Positions 18,123 to 26,537 of a stretch of DNA of 36,025 bases are shown here, in pieces; the stretch's first letter is position 1, and each line of letters begins with the position of its first letter. A program made the position numbers and the translations under genes. The stretch is from Micromonospora sp. KC606 (GTDB taxonomy: Bacteria; Actinomycetota; Actinomycetes; Mycobacteriales; Micromonosporaceae): positions 1-36,025 of the forward strand of contig NZ_SMKN01000036.1 of NCBI RefSeq assembly GCF_004348675.1, read 5' to 3'. The notes beneath the pieces were generated by a model that made no database searches, was not told the origin of the DNA, and saw nothing but the letters and a program-made list of their open reading frames with translations.

Positions 18123-19184
18123 TCAGGCCTCCCTCTTCCGGGGCAGCGCGGTGATCCGCAGGTCGGGACCGACCTGCGTGACGTCGGTGAGCTCGAGGTC
18201 AACGGCGTCGGCGATGGTCGTCACGCCGGCGTCGGCCAGCGCGGTCGGGCCGGCCCCGAGCAGCTTCGGCGCGACGTACCCGACGACCTTGTCGACCAGC
18301 CCGGCGGCGAGGAACGCGCCGGCCAGCTGCGGCCCGCCCTCCAGCAGCGCGGCCCGCACGCCACGGTGGTGCAGCTCCGCCAGCAGCCCCGGCAGGTCGA
18401 CCCGGCCGACCGGGCCGGCGCCGACCTCCGCGCTGGTGGCGATCCACGTCTGGGCGGCGCCGTCACGTACCCGGGCCTCCGCCGGCGTACGCCCCGAGCT
18501 GTCCACCACCACCCGCAGCGGCTGCCGGATGGCCAGGGTGCCGTCGCGCAGGTTACGGGCGGTCAGCCTGGGGTCGTCGGCGAGTACGGTGCCCACCCCG
18601 ACGATCACCGCGTCGACCGTGCCGCGCAGCGCGTGCACGTCGATCCGGGCCGCCTCGGACGTGATCCACATGCTGGTGCCGTCGGCGGCGGCGGACCGGC
18701 CGTCGAGGGTGGCGGCGAACTTCCAGATCACGTACGGCCAGCCCCGCCGCATCGAGGTCAGCCAGGCGACGTTGCCGGCCTCGGACTCGGCGGCGCACAA
18801 CCCGACGTCGACCTGGATGCCGGCGGCGCGCAGGGTGGCGGCGCCGCCGGCGGCGACCGGGTTCGGATCGGGCACGGCGATCACCACCCGGGCGACACCG
18901 GCCTGGATAAGCGCGAGGCTGCAGGGGCCGGTGCGGCCGGTGTGGTCGCAGGGTTCGAGAGTGACCACAGCCGTGCCGCCCCGGGCCCGCTTCCCGGCCT
19001 GGGCGAGCGCGACGGTCTCGGCGTGCGGTCCGCCCGCGTACGCGTGGAATCCCTCCCCCACGACCGTGCCGGCCGGATCGAGCAGGACGCAGCCGACGAC
19101 CGGGTTGGGGCTGGTGGTGCCGAGGCCACGGGCGGCCAGCGCGACGGCACGGCGCATCGCTTCGTCGACGGAGACGCCGGCCAT
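18123..19184 (-). CDS. ribD: Bifunctional pyrimidine deaminase/reductase
   Basis: RibD deaminates the pyrimidine made by GTP cyclohydrolase II and reduces its ribose side chain. The product is 353 residues. The N-terminal zinc deaminase domain shows PHAETVALAQA and TLEPCDHTGRTGPC (His and two Cys bind zinc, Glu is catalytic). The reductase domain (about 145-350) shows KFAATLDGRSAA, WITSEAARIDVHALRG and LLEGGPQLAGAFL. The ATG at 19184 is chosen because the upstream frame runs into the FMN riboswitch. It is first gene of ribD-ribE-ribM-ribBA-ribH, with a leader of about 150 bases after the aptamer. Confidence 0.96.
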   Translation of the reverse strand: MAGVSVDEAMRRAVALAARGLGTTSPNPVVGCVLLDPAGTVVGEGFHAYAGGPHAETVALAQAGKRARGGTAVVTLEPCDHTGRTGPCSLALIQAGVARVVIAVPDPNPVAAGGAATLRAAGIQVDVGLCAAESEAGNVAWLTSMRRGWPYVIWKFAATLDGRSAAADGTSMWITSEAARIDVHALRGTVDAVIVGVGTVLADDPRLTARNLRDGTLAIRQPLRVVVDSSGRTPAEARVRDGAAQTWIATSAEVGAGPVGRVDLPGLLAELHHRGVRAALLEGGPQLAGAFLAAGLVDKVVGYVAPKLLGAGPTALADAGVTTIADAVDLELTDVTQVGPDLRITALPRKREA

Positions 19185-19330
19185 GGCCCCTGCCCTCTCA
19201 CTCGCCGGTCGGCGCGCTGGGCGGTCGACGGGAGGAGCCGCGGGCAGGCGGCGGCGGATCCGGGAACGGCACGGCCGGCCCCGGGGAGCCCACGCGGCTG
19301 GAACAGCCCACGCGAGCCCGCCCCGTCCCG

Positions 19331-19503
19331 CGCGCTGTCTCCCATCCGGACTGTCTGGCCGCGGAAACGATCCCGCCGCCAACCGTCGGCCCCGGATTCT
19401 CACCAGGTCCACCGGGCGGCCTGAGCCGTCCGGGTCGCGGGCTTACCACGGTCGAGCCGTGGATCACCGCCGGTTCGGAATTTCACCGAGCCCCGCCAGC
19501 GCG
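19331..19503 (-). promoter_or_regulatory. FMN riboswitch (RFN element) of the rib operon
   Basis: The minus strand carries the conserved RFN blocks in order: CTCGGTGAAATTCCGA, ACCGGCGGTGAT, AAGCCCGCGA, GGTGAGAATCCGG, GCCGACGGT and CAGTCCGGATGGGAGA. The closing P1 stem is a 7-bp pairing of 19497-19503 with 19331-19337. It binds FMN and would switch off ribD-ribE-ribM-ribBA-ribH when FMN is plentiful, by early termination or by hiding the ribD ribosome site. The roughly 145-base region between it and ribD is the expression platform; I cannot decide its mechanism. Confidence 0.96.
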
Positions 19504-19525
19504 TGGTGGGTACATGGAAGTCTTA

Positions 19526-19560
19526 CACGCCGAGGCGGGGGGTACGCCACTCCCGGCGTG
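19526..19560 (-). terminator. Hairpin between response regulator gene and FMN riboswitch
   Basis: CACGCCG (19526-19532) pairs with CGGCGTG (19554-19560), with further GGCG/CGCC pairing inside. It begins six bases past the response-regulator stop and precedes the FMN riboswitch, so it plausibly ends rpe-regulator transcription. The rib promoter must lie in the same 60-odd bases. Confidence 0.4.
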
Positions 19561-19565
19561 CTACC

Positions 19566-20525
19566 TCACACGCCGTCGGCCCGTCGGCGGTCCACCGCCA
19601 CGTACGAGCCGGGTTGGCTCTTGGCAACGGTTTTCATCTCCGAGGCGACCGCGATCGCGGCGAGCGGATCGGTGAAGCGCTTGCGCGAGTCGGACAGCGA
19701 CACGCCGATCGAGAGGGTCACCAGGTGGGCCTTGCGGATGTTGCCGCGACGGTCTTTGAGCTCCACGAAGCCGCGCTCGGCGTCGGCCGGGTCGTAGAGC
19801 TTGTCGGCGGCCCTCTCGAAGTCCTCGACCGCGCGGAAGGTCAACGGCCGGACCTGCTCCGGCGTACAGACGATGACGAAGTCGTCGCCGCCGACGTGGC
19901 CGAGGAAAGCCGGCGGCAGCCCGATCGAGACCACCGCCCGGTGCAGGCTGCGGGCCAACGCGGAGATGAACTCGTCGCCGCGGACGAAACCGTACCGGTC
20001 GTTGACGCTCTTGAACCGGTCGATGTCGATGTAGCCGACCGCGTAGTCGACGCCGCTGCGTACCCGGTCGCTGATCTCCCGGCGGATCCGGCTGTTGCCG
20101 GGCAGCCCGGTCAGTGGGGAGACCTCGCGGAACTCCTTGTTGCGACGCAACGTGGAGCTGACCCGGGCGACCAGCTCGGCGGTGTCGAAGGGCTTCACCA
20201 GGTAGTCGTCGGCGCCCGCGCTGAGCCCGTGGACCTTGTCCACGGTCATCCCCTTGGCGGTCAGCATGATCACCGGCAGGGCCGAGGTCATCGGGTCGGC
20301 GCGCAGCCGGCGGGTCAGCTCCAGACCGTCGATGCGCGGCATCATCAGGTCCACCACCGCCAGGTCCGGCCGGTGCTGCTCGATCATCTCCAGTGCCTCC
20401 TGGCCGTCCGAGGCGTGCAGCACCTCGAAACCGTGCAGGCGCAGGTTGAACTCGACGAAGCGGGCGATGTCCGCGTCGTCGTCGACGACCAGGATGACGT
20501 CCGGGCGATCGCAGGCCGGGTCCAC
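19566..20525 (-). CDS. Response regulator with REC and GGDEF-like domains (GGDDF)
   Basis: A 319-residue protein from GTG at 20525, one base after the rpe stop. Residues about 10-125 form a receiver domain: acidic pocket D15-D17 in VVDDDADI, phospho-acceptor Asp59 in VVDLMMPR, Thr89 in MLTAKG and Lys111 in LVKPFD. Residues about 135-310 form a diguanylate-cyclase-like domain with LTGLPGNSRI, VGYIDIDRFKSVNDRYG and, at the signature site, HVGGDDFVIV. GGDDF replaces GG(D/E)EF and the usual preceding Arg is His. It may be a weak cyclase, a GTP or c-di-GMP sensor, or inactive. No upstream RxxD inhibitory site is seen and no histidine kinase gene is adjacent. The longer frame to 20633 overlaps rpe. 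Confidence 0.88.
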   Translation of the reverse strand: MDPACDRPDVILVVDDDADIARFVEFNLRLHGFEVLHASDGQEALEMIEQHRPDLAVVDLMMPRIDGLELTRRLRADPMTSALPVIMLTAKGMTVDKVHGLSAGADDYLVKPFDTAELVARVSSTLRRNKEFREVSPLTGLPGNSRIRREISDRVRSGVDYAVGYIDIDRFKSVNDRYGFVRGDEFISALARSLHRAVVSIGLPPAFLGHVGGDDFVIVCTPEQVRPLTFRAVEDFERAADKLYDPADAERGFVELKDRRGNIRKAHLVTLSIGVSLSDSRKRFTDPLAAIAVASEMKTVAKSQPGSYVAVDRRRADGV

Positions 20526-20526
20526 G

Positions 20527-21207
20527 TCAGGCCCCGGAGACGGCGCGCTCCGCCAGGCCGCGCAGCCGGCGGACCGCCTCGGCGGGGTCGCCCGCACCGT
20601 AGACGGCGGTTCCGGCGACGAAGGCGTCGGCACCCGCCGCCGCGGCCTGCTCGATCGTGTCGACAGCGATCCCGCCGTCGACCTCGATGCGCAGTTCGAG
20701 GTGACCGCTGGCCACGTGCCGGCGGGCGGCGCGGACCTTCTCCAGCATCTGTGGGATGAATCGCTGCCCGCCGAAACCGGCCTTGATCGTCATGATCAGC
20801 AGGGTGTCGAAGTTCGGCAGCAGTTCGAGGTACGGCTCGATCGGGGTGTCCCGGTCGATGGCCAGCCCCGCCTTGGCGCCGGCCGAACGGAGATCCTTGG
20901 CGAGCGCGATCGGATCGTCGCAGGCCTCGGCGTGGAAGGTGACGTTGTGTGCGCCGGCGTCGGCGTAGCCGGGTGCCCAGCGACGCGGATCAGTGATCAT
21001 GAGGTGCACGTCGAACGGGATCTGGGTGGCCGCCCGCAGGCTCTGCACCACCGGCAGCCCGATGGTCAGGTTCGGCACGAAGTGGTTGTCCATCACGTCG
21101 ACGTGCAGCCAGTCCGCGGCTCCCTCGACGGCACGGACTTCTTCGGCCAGGCGGGCGAAATCGGCGGCGAGGATGCTGGGCGCGACGATCGGCGGCGGTA
21201 CGGTCAC
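20527..21207 (-). CDS. rpe: Ribulose-phosphate 3-epimerase
   Basis: Rpe interconverts ribulose-5-phosphate and xylulose-5-phosphate in the pentose phosphate pathway; ribulose-5-phosphate is also a substrate of the nearby RibBA. The product is 226 residues, a TIM barrel with [16 protein letters not shown], the metal-binding [32 protein letters not shown] and the phosphate loop region [11 protein letters not shown]. The start is GTG at 21207. It is followed after one base by the response regulator gene, so the two are likely co-transcribed. Confidence 0.96.
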   Translation of the reverse strand: MTVPPPIVAPSILAADFARLAEEVRAVEGAADWLHVDVMDNHFVPNLTIGLPVVQSLRAATQIPFDVHLMITDPRRWAPGYADAGAHNVTFHAEACDDPIALAKDLRSAGAKAGLAIDRDTPIEPYLELLPNFDTLLIMTIKAGFGGQRFIPQMLEKVRAARRHVASGHLELRIEVDGGIAVDTIEQAAAAGADAFVAGTAVYGAGDPAEAVRRLRGLAERAVSGA

Positions 21208-21467
21208 CTGGCCAGTGTACGAACGCGGCCAGCCATCGCGAGCAGCGCGCCGCTTTCGAAAACCCTCGGTTACCCAGGCATGACAGTCAGTGCGGAAAGG
21301 TGTCTTCCCCGGTGAGAATCAGACGAAGAGCCACCGGGGCACTGGCCGATCGACGGAAACGTCGGAAAACTCCAACAGGGACGGTCACATATGCTGCACG
21401 CCCGACGGCGGGGCAACGCCGGGCGGGCCGCGGAGATCGACCGTCATCTCCCGGGAAGGGGCGGACG
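21208..21467. other. Divergent intergenic region rpe / lipoprotein genes
   Basis: This 260-base spacer separates rpe (minus) from the plus-strand lipoprotein pair. It is less GC-rich around 21350-21395, where TATGCT (21389-21394) could be a -10 element for the lipoproteins, with no strong -35. GAAACGTCGGAAAACTCC-like sequence at 21356-21373 is slightly ECF-like. No gene is supported. Confidence 0.35.
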
Positions 21468-22352
21468 ATGCGACGGTGGCTCGTGGCGCTGGTGCTGGCC
21501 GGCGCGGCGGTGACGATGAGCGGCTGCTTCCAGCAGCACCGGGCCGACGGTGACCTGGTCGACGACTGGCCCGTGCTGCCCGCACCACAGCTGTTCGTGC
21601 CGGCCACAGGCTCCTGCCTGCCCCGGATAACCCCGGTGGTGCAAGCCAGCACCTACGACACGGTGGACTGTTCGCGCAGCCACCTGGCCGAGGCTATCCA
21701 CGTCGGCGTCTTCACCGGCGCCGCCGCCCGCGGGCCGCGACCCGAGCCGGGCTCGCCCGCGCTACGCCCCGCCCGGGCCGAGTGCGACCAGCGGGCCCGG
21801 GAGGTGCTCGGCGGCGACTGGCACTCCGCGCGGCTCACCCTGAACATCGCGCTGCCCTCGATGACGGCCTGGAACAGCGGCGCCCGGTGGTTCCGCTGCG
21901 ACCTGAGCGAGACCGACAGCATCGACAACACCCGGCCGGTCAACCGGACCGGCAGCCTGCGCGGCGCGATGATCGGCGACAACCCGCTGTCGCACCGCTG
22001 CTTCGACCCGAAGCTGATCGGCAAGAACCTCAACTACATGGCGCCGGTGCTCTGTTCCGAACCGCACCGGGCCGAGTTCGTCGGCGTCTATCTCGAAAGG
22101 GACATGACCTGGGAGCAGTTCACCAAGGCCAACCAGCAGGTGCACCGGCGCTGCATGGCGCTGATCGCCAGCTTCGCCGAGGTACCCAACAACGCCGACC
22201 TGCCGTACCGGGCGGGGTCGATCTTCTACCCCCCGTCCGAGCGGGAGTGGGAGGAGGGCGACCGGGGCATCCGCTGCTTCCTGTGGAGCGACGACCGGAA
22301 ACTGACCCGCTCGATGCGCGGCGCCGGGCCGGAGGGGTTGCCGACCATCTGA
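21468..22352 (+). CDS. Septum-formation-like lipoprotein, copy 1
   Basis: A 294-residue exported lipoprotein. MRRWLVALVLAGAAVTMSGC is a signal peptide ending in lipobox MSGC. The mature part contains two Cys/His blocks typical of the actinobacterial septum formation family (PF13845-like): DCSRSHLAEAIHVGVFTG and LCSEPHRAEFVGVY. Shared landmarks follow: SGARWFRCDLSE, TGSLRGAM, ADLPYRAGSIFYPP, and EGDRGIRCFLWSDDRKLTRS near the C-terminus. Several conserved cysteines suggest disulfides outside the cell. It is clearly paralogous to the next gene, 73 bases downstream on the same strand. The role is unknown; a cell-wall or division link rests only on the family name. Confidence 0.82.
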   Translation: MRRWLVALVLAGAAVTMSGCFQQHRADGDLVDDWPVLPAPQLFVPATGSCLPRITPVVQASTYDTVDCSRSHLAEAIHVGVFTGAAARGPRPEPGSPALRPARAECDQRAREVLGGDWHSARLTLNIALPSMTAWNSGARWFRCDLSETDSIDNTRPVNRTGSLRGAMIGDNPLSHRCFDPKLIGKNLNYMAPVLCSEPHRAEFVGVYLERDMTWEQFTKANQQVHRRCMALIASFAEVPNNADLPYRAGSIFYPPSEREWEEGDRGIRCFLWSDDRKLTRSMRGAGPEGLPTI

Positions 22353-22425
22353 ACCCGGGTGCCGTAGGCTCCGGCCCCAGGACAGCGCCGCTGGCCAGGC
22401 AGAGTGCGGCGAAGGGGCGGGTGGT

Positions 22426-23313
22426 ATGCGGCGGTGGACGGCGGTCGCACCAGGCGCGTTGACGGCTCTCGCGCTGGCCGCCTGCGGCACGCCGGCCGGG
22501 CTGGACACGGACCTCACCGACGACTGGCCGGCGCTCACCGCCCCGCGCCCCTTCGTCCCGGCTGCCGGAGTCTGCCACCCCGGCGTGCCGGACGTCGGCC
22601 ACCTCAGCGGCTACCAGCCCGTCGACTGCGCCGGGAAGCACCGCGCCGAGACCCTCCACGTCGGCACCCTCACCGGGACGCACGCGGCCGGGGCGGCCCC
22701 GCCCTCGGGCGGCAGCGTCGCCATGCGGACCGCTCGCGCCGAGTGCGACCGAGAGATCCGCCGCGCCATCGGCGCGGACTGGCGTGCCGGCCGGCTCAGC
22801 CTCACCGTCGTCCTCCCCTCCCCCCGGGCCTGGACCAGCGGGGCCCGCTGGTTCCGCTGCGACCTCAGCGAGATCAAGAGCATCGACGATCCGGGGGCGG
22901 TCGTCCGCACCGGAAGCCTGCGGAGCGCCCTGGCCGGTGCAGCCCGGCTCGGGTTGGGTTGCTTCGAGCCCCGGATCGACGGTGACGAGATCACGGCGAT
23001 GACACCGGTGCCCTGCACCGCCCGGCACCATGTCGAGTTCGTCGGCGTATGGCAGGCCACCGGCCTGAGCTACGCCCGGCTCAGCCGGGGCGACCGCCAG
23101 GTCCACCGGGGATGCCGGAGCTTGCTCGCCCGCTACACCGGAGTTCCGGACAACGGTGACCTGCCCTTCCGCGCCGGCTCGATCTTCTACCACCCCACCG
23201 AGCGGGAGTGGCGCGATGGTGATCGCGGGGTGCGGTGCTTCCTGTGGGTTGACGCCCGCCCTCTGACCCGCTCGCTCAGGAACGCCGGCCCACGCAGCCT
23301 GCCGGTCCGCTGA
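22426..23313 (+). CDS. Septum-formation-like lipoprotein, copy 2
   Basis: A 295-residue paralogue of the preceding protein, aligning over its whole length with few gaps. The signal peptide MRRWTAVAPGALTALALAAC ends in lipobox LAAC. Matching blocks are LTDDWPAL, DCAGKHRAETLHVGTLTG, SGARWFRCDLSEIKSID, TGSLRSAL, HHVEFVGVWQ, GDLPFRAGSIFYHP and DGDRGVRCFLWVDARPLTRS. In the second Cys/His block PCTARHHVEF keeps the cysteine and histidine. It arose by tandem duplication and is probably co-transcribed with copy 1. It ends 112 bases before the convergent rsmB. The function is unknown. Confidence 0.82.
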   Translation: MRRWTAVAPGALTALALAACGTPAGLDTDLTDDWPALTAPRPFVPAAGVCHPGVPDVGHLSGYQPVDCAGKHRAETLHVGTLTGTHAAGAAPPSGGSVAMRTARAECDREIRRAIGADWRAGRLSLTVVLPSPRAWTSGARWFRCDLSEIKSIDDPGAVVRTGSLRSALAGAARLGLGCFEPRIDGDEITAMTPVPCTARHHVEFVGVWQATGLSYARLSRGDRQVHRGCRSLLARYTGVPDNGDLPFRAGSIFYHPTEREWRDGDRGVRCFLWVDARPLTRSLRNAGPRSLPVR

Positions 23314-23390
23314 GGCGGGCGCCGGGCCGCAGGCGCCGGCGGCCCGGACGGCCGCGCCGGCGCGTGGCACGCCCGGCTCGCGGCACGCCC

Positions 23391-23415
23391 GGCGCGTGGA
23401 CCAGGCCCACGCGCC
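23391..23415. terminator. Bidirectional hairpin between convergent lipoprotein gene and rsmB
   Basis: GGCGCGTGG (23391-23399) and CCACGCGCC (23407-23415) form a 9-bp perfect stem with a 7-base loop. It lies between the convergent stops of the second lipoprotein (23313) and rsmB (23426), so it can end both transcripts. Confidence 0.6.
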
Positions 23416-23425
23416 GCGCGCACGG

Positions 23426-25006
23426 TCAGCCGCGCCGCAGCACCGCGAGGAACATCGCGTCGGTGCCGTGCCGGTGCGGCCAGAGCTGCACCGTCGGGCC
23501 GTCGCCCAGCCCGGGCATGCCGGCGGGCAGCAGCGGGCGGGCGTCGACGAAATCCGCCGGCACGGCAGACCGCCGGGCCGCCTCGGTCACCGTCACGTGC
23601 GTCTCCACAACGTGCGGCGAACAGGTCACGTAGGCGACAAGACCGCCGGGGCGGACCGCGCGCAGCGCGGCGGCGAGCAGCTCCCGTTGCAGCCGGGTCA
23701 ACGGCGGCAGGTCCGAGGGCTGACGGCGCCACCGGGACTCGGGCCGGCGGCGCAGCGATCCCAGGCCGGTGCAGGGCGCGTCCACCAGGACCCGGTCGAA
23801 GTGCCCCTCCGGCAGCTTCGGGTCCGCGCCGACGGTGCGGCCGTCGGTGTGCAGCACGGTCACCGGCAGCCCCTGGGTGGCCTGCTCGACCAGCCGGGCC
23901 CGGTGCTCGGATACCTCCACCGCGGTCAGCCGGGCACCGCGCTGTGCGGCGAGCGCGCCGAGCAGGCCGGACTTGCCGCCTGGGCCGGCACACAGGTCGA
24001 GCCAACGCCCGTCCGGACCGTCGAGCGGGGCGGTGGCCAGCGCGTGCGCCACCAACTGCGAGCCCTCGTCCTGCACGTGCGCGCGGCCCTCGGCCAACGC
24101 CGGCAGGTCGCCCGGCGCCCCGCCGGCCAGATAGACGGCGTACGGGGAGAAGGCGCCGGGAGCGCCACCCACCGCGTCGGCCAACTCCACCGGATCGGCG
24201 AGGCCGGGCCGGGCGCACAGATGCACCGGGGGCCGCTCGTTGTCCTCGATCAGCAGCCGGGTGGTCTCCCCCAGGTCGCCGCCGAGCGCCTCGGCGAACG
24301 CCCGCACGATCCACTGCGGATGGCTGTACGCCAACGCCAGATGTCCGATCGGGTCAGCCTCCATCGACGGGGCGAGCTTCGCCACCCAGGCGTCGGCGTC
24401 CCGGCCGGCGACCTCGCGCAGCACCGCGTTGGCGAAGCCGGTGGCCCCCGGACCGACCGCGCGCACCAGATCCACGGTCGAGGAGACCGCCGCATGCGCC
24501 GGCACCCGGGTGTGCAGGAGTTGGTACGCCCCGAGCCGCAGGGCGTCGCGCACCGGCGGGTCGATCCGCGCGACGTCCCGTCCGGCCGCGTCGGTCAGGA
24601 TCGCGTCCAGGGTGCCGGTGTGGCGCATCGTGCCGTACGTCAGCTCGGTGGCGAAGGCCGCGTCCCGGCCGGTCAGCCCCTGCTCGCGCAGGATCGCCGG
24701 CAGCACCAGATTGGCGTACGCGTCGTCGCGGTGCACGGCCGCAACCGCCTGGTAGGCCGCGTACCGGGGCAGGTCGACGGCCGGCCGGAAGGGCCGGCCG
24801 CCACGCCGGTCGCCACCGCCGCGGTCGCCCCACCCCGCAGCACCCGACCGGTCGCCGCGCTGGCCGCCACCCGGGCGGTCACCGCGCGGCGCGCCGGCAC
24901 GCCGGAACGCGGCACGGTCATCGCGGTCGGTCCCCGAGCCGCCACGACGGTCGTCGCGGAAGCCGTCGGTGCGGGAATCGTCGGGTCGCTCCGAGGGGGC
25001 GGTCAC
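23426..25006 (-). CDS. rsmB: 16S rRNA (cytosine-967-C5)-methyltransferase with RGG-like tail
   Basis: RsmB (Fmu/Sun) methylates C967 of 16S rRNA with SAM. The product is 526 residues. Residues about 1-75 are a low-complexity Arg/Gly/Asp-rich extension ([35 protein letters not shown]). An NusB-like RNA-binding domain (about 80-220) follows, then the methyltransferase: [17 protein letters not shown] (SAM), [16 protein letters not shown] with the motif IV Cys, and [11 protein letters not shown] with the catalytic TC Cys. The GTG start at 25006 overlaps the fmt stop by four bases, in the def-fmt-rsmB order. The extension is odd compared with the roughly 430-residue E. coli enzyme. Confidence 0.95.
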   Translation of the reverse strand: MTAPSERPDDSRTDGFRDDRRGGSGTDRDDRAAFRRAGAPRGDRPGGGQRGDRSGAAGWGDRGGGDRRGGRPFRPAVDLPRYAAYQAVAAVHRDDAYANLVLPAILREQGLTGRDAAFATELTYGTMRHTGTLDAILTDAAGRDVARIDPPVRDALRLGAYQLLHTRVPAHAAVSSTVDLVRAVGPGATGFANAVLREVAGRDADAWVAKLAPSMEADPIGHLALAYSHPQWIVRAFAEALGGDLGETTRLLIEDNERPPVHLCARPGLADPVELADAVGGAPGAFSPYAVYLAGGAPGDLPALAEGRAHVQDEGSQLVAHALATAPLDGPDGRWLDLCAGPGGKSGLLGALAAQRGARLTAVEVSEHRARLVEQATQGLPVTVLHTDGRTVGADPKLPEGHFDRVLVDAPCTGLGSLRRRPESRWRRQPSDLPPLTRLQRELLAAALRAVRPGGLVAYVTCSPHVVETHVTVTEAARRSAVPADFVDARPLLPAGMPGLGDGPTVQLWPHRHGTDAMFLAVLRRG

Positions 25007-25938
25007 GCGAACACCTCGCCGGCGCCGACCCGGGCGCCGCGCACCCAGTCGCTCGCCGGCATGGCCTTCTTCCCGGCCGCCCGCACCTCGCCCAGGCGCA
25101 CCGGCGTCGTCGCCGTGCCGGCCAGCACCCGGGACTTCTCCACCAGCAGCTCACCGGGCTTCAGCTCGGGACCGTCGGCGACCGGAGTGACCGGGCCCAG
25201 CTTCACCCGCTCCTGCCGGAAGGTCGTCCAGGGACCGGGGGCCGGCGTACAGGCGCGGACGCGCCGGTCCACCGCGAACGCCGGGTCGCTCCAGCGGATC
25301 CGGGCGTCCTCCACGGTGAGCTTCGGCGCCAGGGAGACTCCGTCCGCCGGCTGTGGCTCGGCCCGCGCCGTCCCCGCCTCGATCGCGTCGAGGACGGCCA
25401 CCAGCAGGCCGGCGCCAGAGTGGGCCAGCCGTTCCAGCAGGTCGCCGGAGGTGTCGGTCGGCCGGATCTCGTCGGTCAGGGTGCCGTACACCGGGCCGGT
25501 GTCCAGCCCCTGCTCCAGCTGGAAGACACTGGCGCCGGTCAGCTCGTCGCCGTGCAGCACGGCGTGCTGCACGGGGGCCGCGCCGCGCCAGGCCGGCAGC
25601 AGCGAGAAGTGCAGGTTGATCCAACCGTGCCGGGGAACCTCCAGGGCGACCGGCGGCACCAGCGCGCCGTACGCGACCACGGGCACGCAGTCGGGCGCGA
25701 ACTCGCGTAGCCGGTCGAGGAACTCCGGCTCCCGGGGCCTGGCGGGGGTGAGCACCTCGACGCCGTGCTCGTCGGCCCAGGCCCCGACCGGGGAACGGAC
25801 CAGCCCCCGGCCCCGACCGGCCGGGGCGTCGGGGCGGGTGACCACGGCCAGTAGCTCGTGCCCGGAGGCGTGCACGGCGGCCAGGGCGGGGACGGCGACG
25901 GCCGGGGTGCCGGCGAAGACCAGACGCAACCGGCTCAC
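25003..25938 (-). CDS. fmt: Methionyl-tRNA formyltransferase
   Basis: Fmt formylates initiator Met-tRNA using 10-formyl-tetrahydrofolate. The product is 311 residues from GTG at 25938 ([19 protein letters not shown]). The catalytic N-terminal domain shows [15 protein letters not shown], the folate/catalytic stretch [20 protein letters not shown], and [13 protein letters not shown] with the catalytic Asp. The C-terminal OB-like tRNA-binding domain covers about 210-311. Start and stop overlap by four bases with def and rsmB respectively, so def-fmt-rsmB are translationally coupled. The upstream frame extension overlaps def and is rejected. Confidence 0.97.
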   Translation of the reverse strand: MSRLRLVFAGTPAVAVPALAAVHASGHELLAVVTRPDAPAGRGRGLVRSPVGAWADEHGVEVLTPARPREPEFLDRLREFAPDCVPVVAYGALVPPVALEVPRHGWINLHFSLLPAWRGAAPVQHAVLHGDELTGASVFQLEQGLDTGPVYGTLTDEIRPTDTSGDLLERLAHSGAGLLVAVLDAIEAGTARAEPQPADGVSLAPKLTVEDARIRWSDPAFAVDRRVRACTPAPGPWTTFRQERVKLGPVTPVADGPELKPGELLVEKSRVLAGTATTPVRLGEVRAAGKKAMPASDWVRGARVGAGEVFA

Positions 25939-26495
25939 CGCCCCAGACCGAACGGATTGCCGACGGCGTGCGGGCTCAGCTTGACCGTGGGCGGGGCGAC
26001 CGGGTCGTACCACTCCGCCTGGCGGATCGCCTTCATCGCCTCCTTGCGCCCGGCCGGATCCAGCCGGTCGACGAAGAGCACCCCGTCGAGGTGGTCGGTC
26101 TCGTGCTGGACACAGCGGGCCATCAGCCCGGTGCCGACGATCTGCATCGGGTCGCCGTAGCCGTTGAAGCCCTTGGCGACGACGTTCTGCCGGCGCTTGG
26201 TGTCGAAGTAGAGCCCGGGGATGGACAGACAGCCCTCGGGGCCGTCCTGCTCCTCCTCGTCGGGGAACTCCAGCACGGGGTTGACCAGGTGACCGAGGAC
26301 GTCGTCCACGTCGAAGGTGAACACCCGCAGGCCCACGCCGAGCTGTGGCGCGGCCAGGCCGGCGCCACTGTGCTCACGCATCGTGTCGGTGAGGTCGGCG
26401 ATGAGCTTGCGCAGCTCGACGTCGAAGTCGACGACCGGATCGGCCGGCGTGCGCAGCACCGGATTCCCGAACAGACGGATGGGCTGGACGGTCAC
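25935..26495 (-). CDS. def: Peptide deformylase
   Basis: Def removes the formyl group from nascent proteins, reversing the Fmt modification. The product is 186 residues with the three family motifs: [10 protein letters not shown] (motif 1), EGCLSIPG with the metal-ligand Cys (motif 2), and [12 protein letters not shown] with the two His ligands and catalytic Glu (motif 3). The HETDH variant of HExxH is intact. The GTG start at 26495 follows 42 bases after the P450 stop, and the gene overlaps fmt. Chromosomal Def, Fmt and RsmB clustering is common. Confidence 0.97.
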   Translation of the reverse strand: MTVQPIRLFGNPVLRTPADPVVDFDVELRKLIADLTDTMREHSGAGLAAPQLGVGLRVFTFDVDDVLGHLVNPVLEFPDEEEQDGPEGCLSIPGLYFDTKRRQNVVAKGFNGYGDPMQIVGTGLMARCVQHETDHLDGVLFVDRLDPAGRKEAMKAIRQAEWYDPVAPPTVKLSPHAVGNPFGLGR

Positions 26496-26537
26496 GCGGT
26501 GTGGCTCCTTCGGTCGGACGGACGGTGCCGTACCAGT

